From Lachnospiraceae bacterium (GTDB lineage Bacteria > Bacillota > Clostridia > Lachnospirales > Lachnospiraceae): 64,000 nt of DNA. Of the stretch, positions 18,173 to 25,910 are shown piece by piece. Positions within the stretch are counted from its first letter, which is position 1. Every line of letters begins with the position of its first letter. The notes beneath the pieces were generated by a model. It saw nothing but the letters and a program-made list of their open reading frames with translations. It was not told the DNA's origin and made no database searches. A program made the position numbers and the translations under genes. Location of the stretch: assembly GCA_021770345.1 (NCBI GenBank), contig JAETRD010000001.1, forward strand, positions 124,001 to 188,000, written 5' to 3'.

Positions 18173-18496
18173 TTATATTGTCCAGGAAAAAACAGAATGC
18201 TGCTTTCGGTATGTATCATTGTCCTTCTGGCTTAATTCCTGCTCTACCTGCGCCAGCTTTTTCTCCAGCTCCCGGATTTTCTTTTTATCCCCGAATGCCG
18301 ACCCAAGCTGCTGTTCCAACTGCTGCTTTTCTTCTTTCAGCTTCCTGATTTCCCTGTCTACCTTATCCGTATTGCAGACGCACTTCTTCTCTGCTTCCTT
18401 TGCCTTTTCCGCTCCCGGGACGGCCTGTTTCTCCCTCACCCTTTCTGCGTAGTCGGTTCCCAAATGATCATAGTTTCGATTAATCTGCATTGCCAT
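18173..18496 (-). CDS. Small coiled-coil protein downstream of the sensor kinase
   Basis: A 107-aa protein of unknown function. The N-terminus MAMQINRNYDHLGTDYAERV is followed by a Lys/Glu/Gln heptad-rich helix (residues about 45-92: IRKLKEEKQQLEQQLGSAF). A Cys pair (CVC) lies near residue 40. It follows the kinase gene by 112 bp with GGAGGAGC before the start, and is followed by a second small coiled-coil gene. I infer a structural or signalling partner role only from position. Confidence 0.75.
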   Translation of the reverse strand: MAMQINRNYDHLGTDYAERVREKQAVPGAEKAKEAEKKCVCNTDKVDREIRKLKEEKQQLEQQLGSAFGDKKKIRELEKKLAQVEQELSQKDNDTYRKQHSVFSWTI

Positions 18497-18608
18497 ATAT
18501 GCGCTCCTCCTTCAATTTGATATTGTCGGCCGGCTTCCTTGCAGCCGCCTTGCAGCCACCTTTACAGACTGCTTCCTTTTTCCGTTTTCGGCTGCAGAAC
18601 GTAACATG

Positions 18609-19955
18609 TTAATCCATTTGCTGTGGGATACCTTCTGAATGCTGTGGAATGATTAACAGCACATGGAGGACAAATACATTCCCCCGTGTCTCTATACTCA
18701 TGGCGCCGCCATATTTTTCAGCCACCGCATTTACATTCGACAGGCCTGTCCCTTTTTTGAACGCGCCTTTCCCGTGAAAGCTGTTCTCGATTTCCATCAT
18801 GAGAAAATCTCCCTGGATACGCCCGGACACCCGGATATATTTTTCTATACCGGCATCCAGGCTTTTTACTGCCTGGATGGCATTATCCAGTGCATTTGAC
18901 AGGACAATGCAGATATCGATATCCCGCAGGCTGCAGGGATATGGCAGAAGAAGGGAACAGTCCGCATCTATCCCCATGCTTTTTGCAAGCCCCAGTTTAT
19001 TTCCCACCAGAATATCCACTACCGGGTTGTTGGTGCTGCAGGGGAATGACATTTTTTCCGCCATATCATCCATATCCTCAATATAGCTTACCGCCTCCTC
19101 CAGTTTCCCGCTTTGTAAAAGGTCTTTCATCACTGTGATATGGTTTCTGATATCATGGCGGAATGACTTTGTCTCATCGTAACGGGCTTTCGCTTCCTCC
19201 ACATACCGGTTCAGGGAATGCTCTTGCTGCTCCAGCAGTGATAATTCCGTGCTGAGGCGGAAATTCTGCTGCAATTTCTTATAAGAGAACAAAATGCAGA
19301 ACAGACTGGCAAGCCCCAATAGATGCATAACAAGCAGCTGCCAGTGGCTGAACAGATACCCCGAAGGCCCTTCGTCCACTAAGACCTCATACTGGAATTC
19401 AAATTGAATAGAATTGATGTATTCGCTCATAATAAATATCATCAGGATCGGGATAAAAACCAGAAACATTTGCTGCATTTCCGCTGTAGTATAAAAAGGA
19501 TAAAAAACATCTCTGGAAAAATAACGGTACACCATATAATAGCAAAAACCGGTCAGAGCCAGCGACGCTGCCTCGCTGACCAGCATGACCGCAATACCGG
19601 CCGTATCATGGAAAACAGCAGGTAGAAAAGGGCATAAAAGGCTCATCAGGGATTGCACAATTCCATAGCACAGCAGCATGATTTCAGTTGCCAAAGCCGC
19701 ATACAGAAGGGAAGACTTAAAATCCGCATGACAGACAAACGTCCCGCATACCGTAAGCAGAAAGACAAGTGCCATGAATCCGATGAGCGTGCCGACCGAA
19801 AGAAAATAATTGACACTCACCGCACATACTGCAAACAGGAAATAAAAAGGAGGCCACAGCTTCTTTTTCAGGATTTTTACCAGGAAATAAAACTGGAAGG
19901 ACATCTCGAGGACGCCCATAATATATATATTGAAAAAATCTAAATACTCAGCCAT
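18609..19955 (-). CDS. GHKL-type sensor histidine kinase (AgrC-like)
   Basis: A 448-aa membrane kinase. The first 230 residues contain about six or seven hydrophobic helices, the usual sensor of AgrC/ComD-type kinases. A linker helix leads to the phospho-acceptor region FRHDIRNHITVMKDLLQSG (His near residue 275). The ATPase lobe shows the N box SNALDNAIQAV and a GTGLSNVNAV motif. It should autophosphorylate and pass the phosphate to the LytTR regulator encoded 26 bp upstream. No AgrB/AgrD-like peptide genes are next to it, so its signal is unknown. Confidence 0.9.
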   Translation of the reverse strand: MAEYLDFFNIYIMGVLEMSFQFYFLVKILKKKLWPPFYFLFAVCAVSVNYFLSVGTLIGFMALVFLLTVCGTFVCHADFKSSLLYAALATEIMLLCYGIVQSLMSLLCPFLPAVFHDTAGIAVMLVSEAASLALTGFCYYMVYRYFSRDVFYPFYTTAEMQQMFLVFIPILMIFIMSEYINSIQFEFQYEVLVDEGPSGYLFSHWQLLVMHLLGLASLFCILFSYKKLQQNFRLSTELSLLEQQEHSLNRYVEEAKARYDETKSFRHDIRNHITVMKDLLQSGKLEEAVSYIEDMDDMAEKMSFPCSTNNPVVDILVGNKLGLAKSMGIDADCSLLLPYPCSLRDIDICIVLSNALDNAIQAVKSLDAGIEKYIRVSGRIQGDFLMMEIENSFHGKGAFKKGTGLSNVNAVAEKYGGAMSIETRGNVFVLHVLLIIPQHSEGIPQQMD

Positions 19956-19981
19956 TTTACCTGCCTCACATGTATAACCTC

Positions 19982-20686
19982 TTATATATTCTTCATATAC
20001 TGCAGAACAACGCCGGAGAACTCCCTGCTCCGCAGGCGTGATACGGGAATCTCCCTGCCGTTATCCATATAGGCAGTCCCGTTTTTATAGCCCTTCAAAT
20101 GCTTCAGATTGATGAGATAGCTCCTGTGGCACCGGAAAAAATGGTCGTCCAGCTTCGTTTCCAGATTTTCGATGCGCTCATAATAATCAAGCACCTCGCC
20201 CGAAGCCAGATGCAGATATATTTTCCGGTCTATGATCTCACAGAAAACAATCTCATCCTTTGGGATGATGCGCGTCTCATATCCCTTTTGCACGAGCAGG
20301 CTGTCTTCATTGGCGCTGCACATAGAAGCATAAAGGCGCTCCATCGTCTTGTCAAACTGCTTTTCATCCACCGGCTTGACCAGATAATCGTAGGCCTGTA
20401 CCTCAAAAGACTGGAATACCATCTCTTTTAGTACCGTGATAAAGATCAAAAATCCCCGGAACTTATCCGCCCTCAGTTTCCTTGCCGTTTCCATGCCGTC
20501 CATGCCCCTCATCTGGATATCCAGAAACAGGATGTCGATCTGCCCGTCGTAGTTCAGCAGCTCCTCGCCGCTGGCAAATGTGCAAAGATGAATCTCTCTG
20601 TTCTTTTTACGAAAAAAATCGGATACAAACGTCCTTATATGATCGGACATATGTATTTCATCATCACAGATTGCAATATGGATCAA
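19982..20686 (-). CDS. LytTR-family response regulator (AgrA-like)
   Basis: A 234-aa regulator. The N-terminal receiver domain has DD at residues 8-9, the phospho-acceptor Asp in ILFLDIQMRGMDGMETA (near 57) and Lys in DYLVKPVDE. The C-terminal LytTR DNA-binding domain (about 130-234) has FFRCHRSYLINLKHLKGY and the ending IPVSRLRSREF. It heads the operon with the kinase and two small coiled-coil proteins. LytTR proteins bind direct repeats and usually control secreted peptides or cell-surface genes. Confidence 0.92.
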   Translation of the reverse strand: MIHIAICDDEIHMSDHIRTFVSDFFRKKNREIHLCTFASGEELLNYDGQIDILFLDIQMRGMDGMETARKLRADKFRGFLIFITVLKEMVFQSFEVQAYDYLVKPVDEKQFDKTMERLYASMCSANEDSLLVQKGYETRIIPKDEIVFCEIIDRKIYLHLASGEVLDYYERIENLETKLDDHFFRCHRSYLINLKHLKGYKNGTAYMDNGREIPVSRLRSREFSGVVLQYMKNI

Positions 20687-20783
20687 TATGCCACCTCCCC
20701 GTCATTACACAGTCGGATATTTTATGATAGTCTGCCCAAAACATCAAAACAATTCATTTGCTGTAAAATGTGTTCCGGATGCT

Positions 20784-20816
20784 GTGTATTGTACACATTC
20801 CGTTTGTTTTGCACAA
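20784..20816 (-). promoter_or_regulatory. Promoter of the LytTR operon with overlapping palindrome
   Basis: Minus-strand TTGTGC (20811-20816) and TACAAT (20788-20793) are 17 bp apart, about 100 bp before the regulator start. The -10 lies inside the perfect inverted repeat TGTGTA-ttg-TACACA (20784-20798), which could be a repressor or autoregulation site. Confidence 0.6.
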
Positions 20817-20885
20817 TCATTTCTTCAATTCTCCATCACAAGTTCCGCTTTTCCGCTTCAACTGGTCTGGTTATTTTTCTTACAA

Positions 20886-20915
20886 TTGGATATTTTAATC
20901 AGACCATTTTATGCT
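20886..20915 (+). promoter_or_regulatory. Possible promoter of the ECF S-component gene
   Basis: TTGGAT (20886-20891) and TATGCT (20910-20915) are 18 bp apart on the plus strand, about 100 bp before the ECF gene. Both hexamers are only partial matches. The remaining parts of this 330-bp divergent intergenic region hold the leader described next and the opposite-strand promoter. Confidence 0.4.
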
Positions 20916-20930
20916 ATTCTTGATTCAATT

Positions 20931-21001
20931 CCTGCGAGTGCCGCGGATACCGCAGGAGAACAGACCCTGTTGAAACGATAAAAAAGCCGCCGCCGGCGGC
21001 A
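20931..21001 (+). promoter_or_regulatory. Structured leader of the ECF S-component gene
   Basis: The leader can form CCTGCG...CGCAGG (20931-20956) and then a very strong GC hairpin GCCGCC-gcc-GGCGGC (20986-21000) only 8 bases before the SD region. I could not match it to a known riboswitch class by eye (not TPP, FMN, THF or preQ1-I). On the opposite strand the second hairpin is followed by TTTTTT and could act as a terminator there. Confidence 0.4.
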
Positions 21002-21015
21002 GAAATGAGGAAAAA

Positions 21016-21588
21016 ATGAGAGATCAAGCTATCAAAAAAACGGTCACGGCCGCGCTCTTTGCGGCCATGACCTGTATCGCAACAATGATGATTAAAATCA
21101 GCACGCCCACGATGGGCTACATCCATCTCGGCGACTGCTTTGTGCTGCTGTCCGGCATCGTGCTCGGCCCGGTAAACGGCGCGCTGGCCGCCGGAATCGG
21201 CTCGATGTTCTCGGACATCTTCTCCGGTTACCTCTCCTGGGCGCCCGCCACCTTTGTCATCAAGGCCGCAACCGCCGCCATCGCGGGATTCCTGTTCCAC
21301 CGCCTGCATCATGCCGGAAAGTCTTCCGGAAGCCGCAGCGCAGTTCTGATCCTCGGCGGCCTTTTCGGGGAAGCATTCATGGTATTCGGCTATTTTGTGT
21401 ACGAAGCCGGTATGGCCGCATTCGGCAGCGGCGCCCTAAACGGCGCAGCCGTCGCCGCGGGAATCGCGTCCTCCGCAGCCGGGATACCGTTTAACCTCGT
21501 ACAGGGTGCGGCCGGCATCATCCTTGCGGTGCTGCTGCTCCCGATGCTGTCTAAAGTGCCGGAAGTTTCGGAGTGGATCGGGGCGTGA
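21016..21588 (+). CDS. ECF transporter S component (vitamin or precursor uptake)
   Basis: A 190-aa integral membrane protein with about five to six helices and the ECF substrate-binding signature: an N-terminal Ala-rich helix (KKTVTAALFAAMTCIATMM), then YIHLGDCFVLLSGIVLGPVNGALAAGIGSMFSDIFSGY and WAPATFVIKAATA. S components capture vitamins and work with a shared EcfA/EcfT module that is not encoded here. The substrate is not clear; relatives in this Pfam group (PF07155-like) carry pantothenate, pyrimidine precursors or riboflavin. It is transcribed alone, divergently from the LytTR operon. Confidence 0.88.
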   Translation: MRDQAIKKTVTAALFAAMTCIATMMIKISTPTMGYIHLGDCFVLLSGIVLGPVNGALAAGIGSMFSDIFSGYLSWAPATFVIKAATAAIAGFLFHRLHHAGKSSGSRSAVLILGGLFGEAFMVFGYFVYEAGMAAFGSGALNGAAVAAGIASSAAGIPFNLVQGAAGIILAVLLLPMLSKVPEVSEWIGA

Positions 21589-21651
21589 TACGCCCCGGCA
21601 CACCCGCCGAAGTTCGCTTCCACTCGAGGTATATCTGCCGAAGGCTGCCTC

Positions 21652-22698
21652 TTACTCAAAGTATAGTTCCAGATTCCCCATACTGCAGCTCAGATCGATC
21701 GTCCCCTTCGCTCCCGGATAACTCATATTCTGCTCTCCCGCAAAGCCCGCATAGCTCTTTCCGTTCACCGCAAGATTACCCATACTGCACTCCATCGTGT
21801 AATTGTACTCTTCCTCGCTGCCGTTCAGCCGGATTTCCATATTTCCCATGCCGCATTCCGCCGACAGATCGTGATTTACGCTTCCCTTCATCTCAAAATT
21901 ACCGACTCCGCACTCAATATCCGCATTCTGATATTCGCCTCCGCCGATGATCACTTCCCCGGCGCCGATATAGATATTCATCTCGTCCGTGACTGTAAAT
22001 CCATCCGTTTCCAATATGCCGGCTCCCACCTCTATATCCAGTTCCCTGCAGGCGATATCACTCATCTCAATTTTCGCGGTTCCGGCGCCGATTTCGATAT
22101 CGACATCGTCAAACGTACACCCTGCAGGAATCAGGATTCTTACAACGGCATGCTTGTTATTGACAGTAAGCCCTCGCACGTTTTCCCCGTAGGAAACCCG
22201 GAGAACACCGTCCTTTAATCCGGTCTTGTAGTACCGTTCTTTTCCGCGCAGCAGCTGCACGCTGATATTCTCACTGTCCTCATTTTCCTTTACGACAAGC
22301 TCCACCGCTCCCATCACAAACTCGATATTTCTTATCTCACTCACCGGGAAAAGCTCGGCTTCCCCCACCGCTGTATTCTGTGTCATAGTCCCCTCCTTCG
22401 TCTCCGCACTCTCTGCATCGGCCGCATTTTCCGCATCGGCTGCACTCTCCGCATCGGCTGCATTCGCCACGTCGTCCCAGTCATCGTCGTCCCAGTCATC
22501 CCAGTCGTCGTTCTCGTCGTCCCCGTACCATATCCCGCCGGGACCGATATGCCATTTTCCGTGAACGATATGGCCGTCTTTCATCAGCTCTCTCGATGCC
22601 TGATATCCGCCCGTCATCGACGAGATCCCGCAGAACAACAGCCCTGCTCCCGCCATAATTGCCGCCACAATCAATCCGATCACCGTAAATTTTTTCAT
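21652..22698 (-). CDS. DUF4097 beta-helix protein of a PadR-DUF1700 operon
   Basis: A 348-aa protein with an N-terminal membrane segment (residues about 5-25). A short Trp/Asp-rich stretch (NDDWDDWDDDDWDD) and an Ala/Asp/Glu repeat (AADAESA three times) follow around residues 62-100. The C-terminal 230 residues are repeated strands of the DUF4097 putative adhesin type (IEIGAGTAKIEM, IEVGAGILETDG, IECGVGNFEMKG, AECGMGNMEIRL). DUF4097 proteins are thought to be extracytoplasmic and linked to envelope stress. Last gene of the PadR operon. Confidence 0.88.
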   Translation of the reverse strand: MKKFTVIGLIVAAIMAGAGLLFCGISSMTGGYQASRELMKDGHIVHGKWHIGPGGIWYGDDENDDWDDWDDDDWDDVANAADAESAADAENAADAESAETKEGTMTQNTAVGEAELFPVSEIRNIEFVMGAVELVVKENEDSENISVQLLRGKERYYKTGLKDGVLRVSYGENVRGLTVNNKHAVVRILIPAGCTFDDVDIEIGAGTAKIEMSDIACRELDIEVGAGILETDGFTVTDEMNIYIGAGEVIIGGGEYQNADIECGVGNFEMKGSVNHDLSAECGMGNMEIRLNGSEEEYNYTMECSMGNLAVNGKSYAGFAGEQNMSYPGAKGTIDLSCSMGNLELYFE

Positions 22699-22715
22699 CT
22701 CACATACTCCCCTTT

Positions 22716-23372
22716 CTATTTTCTTCGCTCAAACGGCTTTTTGCATAGCGCCCAGATTCCTTTCAGCGCCCACGGAAGAAACCATCCAAACGTCCACGCC
22801 ACAAGCACCACGGCCAGAACACCGAGTGCCAGCAGCAAAAGTCCCGTTCCCAAAAGCCCGAAACCGACCGGTACACCGCCGCCGAACATAAAGCTGAACC
22901 CCGTTCCGACCAGCACGAACCCCGCGACAATCAGCGCCGCCATCACCGCGACGACCGCCACAGCAACCGCAAAAATCGCAATGACTACCGTAAGCAGCAC
23001 ACACGCGGCCACAAGCACAAGCGTCAGCCAGACGGGAGAGGTAAATACCAGAAACAAAATCATCCACACATTTGAGGAGGAGTCCTTCTTCACACCGTTG
23101 ATATTATTTACCGTATTATTCAGGTTCCGGTAATATTCCTCATCCCGGTTTGCATAGCTGTTATAGTAGCTGCCGTTCCCCTCGATGCCGAGATTCTTTA
23201 AAATACTCTCCGCCGCCTTCTGCGGGGACTCCAGTTCCGCGATCACATCCTCGTCGCTCCCCTCGGCCTCCTCGAAATAGCTGCGGTAAAACTCCATTGC
23301 ATCCTGCCGCTCCTCCTCGGAGATTCCGGAGAGAAGCAATTCGAGCTGCCTTAAAAATTCTTCTCTGTTCAT
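22716..23372 (-). CDS. DUF1700 membrane protein
   Basis: A 218-aa protein of the DUF1700 family. The N-terminal 65 residues are the conserved soluble part (MNREEFLRQLELLLSGISEEERQDAMEFYRSYFEEA and a following Glu-rich helix), and residues 105-205 contain several hydrophobic helices. DUF1700 proteins are nearly always encoded between a PadR regulator and a DUF4097 protein, exactly as here. They are thought to act with the DUF4097 partner at the membrane; the mechanism is not known. Confidence 0.9.
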   Translation of the reverse strand: MNREEFLRQLELLLSGISEEERQDAMEFYRSYFEEAEGSDEDVIAELESPQKAAESILKNLGIEGNGSYYNSYANRDEEYYRNLNNTVNNINGVKKDSSSNVWMILFLVFTSPVWLTLVLVAACVLLTVVIAIFAVAVAVVAVMAALIVAGFVLVGTGFSFMFGGGVPVGFGLLGTGLLLLALGVLAVVLVAWTFGWFLPWALKGIWALCKKPFERRK

Positions 23373-23396
23373 ATCTCAAACCATACCTTTCCGAAT

Positions 23397-23759
23397 TTAT
23401 TTTCCTTCTTCGTCTGCCTCTTTCTTCCCGTCTTCCCCGCCGGGAGACTCCTCCGAAAACAATGCCGTGATATTTGCGGAATAGATTTCCCATTCCGCGC
23501 GGTACTCCGACAGCTTTTCTCTGCCGCTGTCCGTGATTTTGTAATACCGCCGATTCCTTCCGGCACATTCCATGTCATACACGACCAGGCATCCGTCCTT
23601 CTGAAGCCTTCGCAGAACCGGGTAGAGCGTCGATTCCGACACTTCTAACGCCCGTCTGACATCCTGCGTAATCCTGTATCCATATGTGCCCTCCTCATCC
23701 TTCGACACGACTGCGAGAACAATCGCGTCCAACAATGCGGCGCCCGTATTAAATACCAT
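23397..23759 (-). CDS. PadR-family transcriptional regulator
   Basis: A 120-aa winged-helix repressor: LDAIVLAVVSKDEEGTYGYRITQDVRRALEVSESTLYPVLRRLQKDGCLV is the PadR DNA-binding domain, followed by a YYKITDSGREKLSEYRAEWE helix used for dimerisation. It is first in the PadR-DUF1700-DUF4097 operon and probably represses its own promoter, which contains a 26-bp palindrome. AAAGGAGC precedes the start. Confidence 0.93.
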   Translation of the reverse strand: MVFNTGAALLDAIVLAVVSKDEEGTYGYRITQDVRRALEVSESTLYPVLRRLQKDGCLVVYDMECAGRNRRYYKITDSGREKLSEYRAEWEIYSANITALFSEESPGGEDGKKEADEEGK

Positions 23760-23817
23760 ATGTCTGCTCCTTTTCTTTTTATAATATTATATTTTTATTT
23801 ATATTATTTGTTTATCA

Positions 23818-23848
23818 ATACTATATATTATATAATATTGTATGTCAA
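23818..23848 (-). promoter_or_regulatory. PadR operon promoter with overlapping palindromic operator
   Basis: Minus-strand TTGACA (23843-23848) and TATAGT (23820-23825) are 17 bp apart. The near-perfect palindrome at 23818-23843 (ATAC...GTAT ends, AT-only centre) covers the spacer and the -10, so a bound dimer would block RNA polymerase. The other 150 bp of this intergenic region are AT-rich and show nothing further. Confidence 0.7.
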
Positions 23849-23982
23849 TACTATTTCACAAAAAAAGAATGCCGCATCCACGTTTCGTCTGCACACCTGC
23901 AATCCTCACAGCGAAAATTACAGGTATGTAATCCTTGTCGTAAATGTGACATTCCCCTTTTGATTTCTATTATGCTGCTCTC

Positions 23983-24888
23983 TTAAAGCGCGTCCGCTCT
24001 CCTTATGATACCCACACCGAGCGGATACGGCCCCGTGTGGACGCCGATCGTCGCCCCGATCTGGTGAACCATGATATCGTCAATTCCGAGGCGCTCCTTT
24101 ACCGGCTCCGCGAGCATCTCCTTAAACCGGCAGGCCTCCTCATAATCGTAGCCGTAGCCGACACAAAAGCTGTATTCTCCCGGCTTTACCTTCCGCTCGT
24201 CGAAAAACTCCTCCAGCAGTTCGATTACCTTTTTCATCGACTTCTGACGGTTTCTGACAATGCCGGAATTAAAAATTTCCCCTTCTTTTAACGTGATAAT
24301 CGGCTTAATCTTCAATGCGCTGCCCGCGAGTCCCGCAAGCTTTCCGATTCTGCCGCCGTGTTTGAGATAATCGATACTGCCGACCGTAAAGAAAATCCTC
24401 CCGCTCTCCCTGATCTCGAGCAGGCGCGACACAATCTTTTCATATTCCCATCCGAGATCCCGCAGACGGCAGGCTTCGAGCACATAGAGCCCCTGCAGCA
24501 CCGTGTCGAGAATGGAATCGATCACCGTGATCACCGCCCCCGGATATTCCTCCAAAATCATATCCCGGGCCGTCGTGGCAGACTGCAGGGAACCGCTGAA
24601 CTTCGCGGTGATGCAGATGCAGATCACGGCTTCCCCTTCCTTTGCGGACCGCTCAAACACCCGGTAATAGTCGTCCACCGAGGGCATCGAGGTTTTGGGA
24701 AATACCGTCGGGTTATCCACCATTTTCTGATAAAATTCCCGTACCTCTAACTCCTCGATTTCTTTTTGATAGGTTGTGCTGTCAAAGGACACATAAAACG
24801 GAACAACCGTGATATCACGGTCCGCCGCAATCTTTGCCCCGAGGTCGCAGGACCCGTCACTTACAATTCTCACTTTTTCTGATGCCAT
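23983..24888 (-). CDS. DegV-family fatty-acid-binding protein
   Basis: A 301-aa DegV protein. N-terminal VRIVSDGSCDLG, the conserved PKTSMPSVDDYYRVF segment with TSMPS, ICITAKFSGSLQSA, and the C-terminal IGATIGVHTGPYPLGVG signature are all present. DegV/FakB proteins bind fatty acids and present them to the FakA kinase for phospholipid synthesis; fakA is not in the window. The start at 24888 is the only good Met and lies 14 nt after the AGGAG of the conserved leader core. Confidence 0.92.
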   Translation of the reverse strand: MASEKVRIVSDGSCDLGAKIAADRDITVVPFYVSFDSTTYQKEIEELEVREFYQKMVDNPTVFPKTSMPSVDDYYRVFERSAKEGEAVICICITAKFSGSLQSATTARDMILEEYPGAVITVIDSILDTVLQGLYVLEACRLRDLGWEYEKIVSRLLEIRESGRIFFTVGSIDYLKHGGRIGKLAGLAGSALKIKPIITLKEGEIFNSGIVRNRQKSMKKVIELLEEFFDERKVKPGEYSFCVGYGYDYEEACRFKEMLAEPVKERLGIDDIMVHQIGATIGVHTGPYPLGVGIIRRADAL

Positions 24889-24895
24889 CTCTATG

Positions 24896-24911
24896 AACCA
24901 TGCTCCTTTCT
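24896..24911 (-). repeat. Conserved leader core, degV copy
   Basis: The minus strand reads AGAAAGGAGCATGGTT, identical over 16 nt to the cores before the LacI gene and the 101-aa membrane protein. It is followed by seven bases and the degV ATG. No companion hairpins are seen at this site. Confidence 0.75.
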
Positions 24912-24915
24912 CCCG

Positions 24916-25854
24916 TCAACAGCGCGCCGAAAGCCATGCTGCAATATCCGCATACACCTGTTCGCGGTCCGTCTCGTTTAGTATCTCGTGCCGGTCATTC
25001 TCGTACAACCGGTAAGTGATATCCTTTACCCCGGCGTCTTTGTACATCCCGTAAACGCGCAGTACCCCCTCGCCCAGGTCTCCCACCGGGTCGTCTTTTC
25101 CCGAGACGAAAAACAACGGCAGACTGTCCGGAACCTTTCGCACATTTTCCGGCTGATTGTCATAGAGCACCGCCTCCATCAGTCCCTGGTATCCATTTAC
25201 CGTAAAAAGGAACGTGCAGCGCGGGTCCGCGAAATACGCTCTGACATTCTCCACATTTTTGGAAAGCCAGCTGTTCTCATAGTGCTCACCGTAAAGGTCA
25301 AATTTCTTGTAAGGCTTGCTGTAGGACAGCGACTGCAGCATTTTGCTGCGGTAATGCGAGCCGCGAAGCGCCGCAAGCACCCTGCACACAAAAAGCCCCA
25401 GCTTTGTCGTCCCGTCCGGCACGCTTCCGGTTCCCATAATGACTGCCCCGGAAACACCGTCGTTGTGGATGCTTAAGTATTTGCGGAGCATGTAGGACCC
25501 CATGCTGTGCCCCAGCATGAAATAGGGAATCCCGGGATTTTCCGCCTGTACCGTCTCCCGCAGCTGATGCATGTCCTCCACGACCGTATCGCTCGGATTT
25601 TGCTCGCAGAAAAATCCCCACTCCGACTCCGAGGTAATGGAAGCGCCGTGTCCGAGGTGGTCGTGTCCCACCACAAGAAATCCCCGCTCATTCAGATAAG
25701 CGGCAAATTCCCGGTACCGCTCGATGTACTCGACCATGCCGTGCGTAATCTGTAAAACCGCCTGATAGCTGCCGTCCTCCGGTATCCATTTGACCGCGTG
25801 AATCGTCGTTTTTCCGTCTTTTGACAAAAAACTCATCTGCTCTTCTCTGTTCAT
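24916..25854 (-). CDS. Alpha/beta hydrolase, monoacylglycerol lipase/lysophospholipase-like
   Basis: A 312-aa hydrolase of the Hydrolase_4 group. ITHGMVEYIERY forms the oxyanion region, GHDHLGHGAS is typical of the family, GHSMGS carries the nucleophile Ser (near 117), SGKDDPVGD carries the acid, and NDRHEILNE holds the His. It has no signal peptide and likely cleaves monoacyl lipids in the cytoplasm. It is next to degV, a fatty-acid-binding gene, on the same strand, so a shared role in lipid turnover is reasonable but unproven. Confidence 0.88.
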   Translation of the reverse strand: MNREEQMSFLSKDGKTTIHAVKWIPEDGSYQAVLQITHGMVEYIERYREFAAYLNERGFLVVGHDHLGHGASITSESEWGFFCEQNPSDTVVEDMHQLRETVQAENPGIPYFMLGHSMGSYMLRKYLSIHNDGVSGAVIMGTGSVPDGTTKLGLFVCRVLAALRGSHYRSKMLQSLSYSKPYKKFDLYGEHYENSWLSKNVENVRAYFADPRCTFLFTVNGYQGLMEAVLYDNQPENVRKVPDSLPLFFVSGKDDPVGDLGEGVLRVYGMYKDAGVKDITYRLYENDRHEILNETDREQVYADIAAWLSARC

Positions 25855-25910
25855 AATCCCTCTCCTTTATCTCTGTCCGCCGAATACCTCCCGGCGTCTC
25901 TCCCAATCGT

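Noticed and set aside
20931-21001. TPP, FMN, THF or preQ1-I riboswitch
   Set aside because: None of the conserved loops of these classes could be found; only generic stems are seen.
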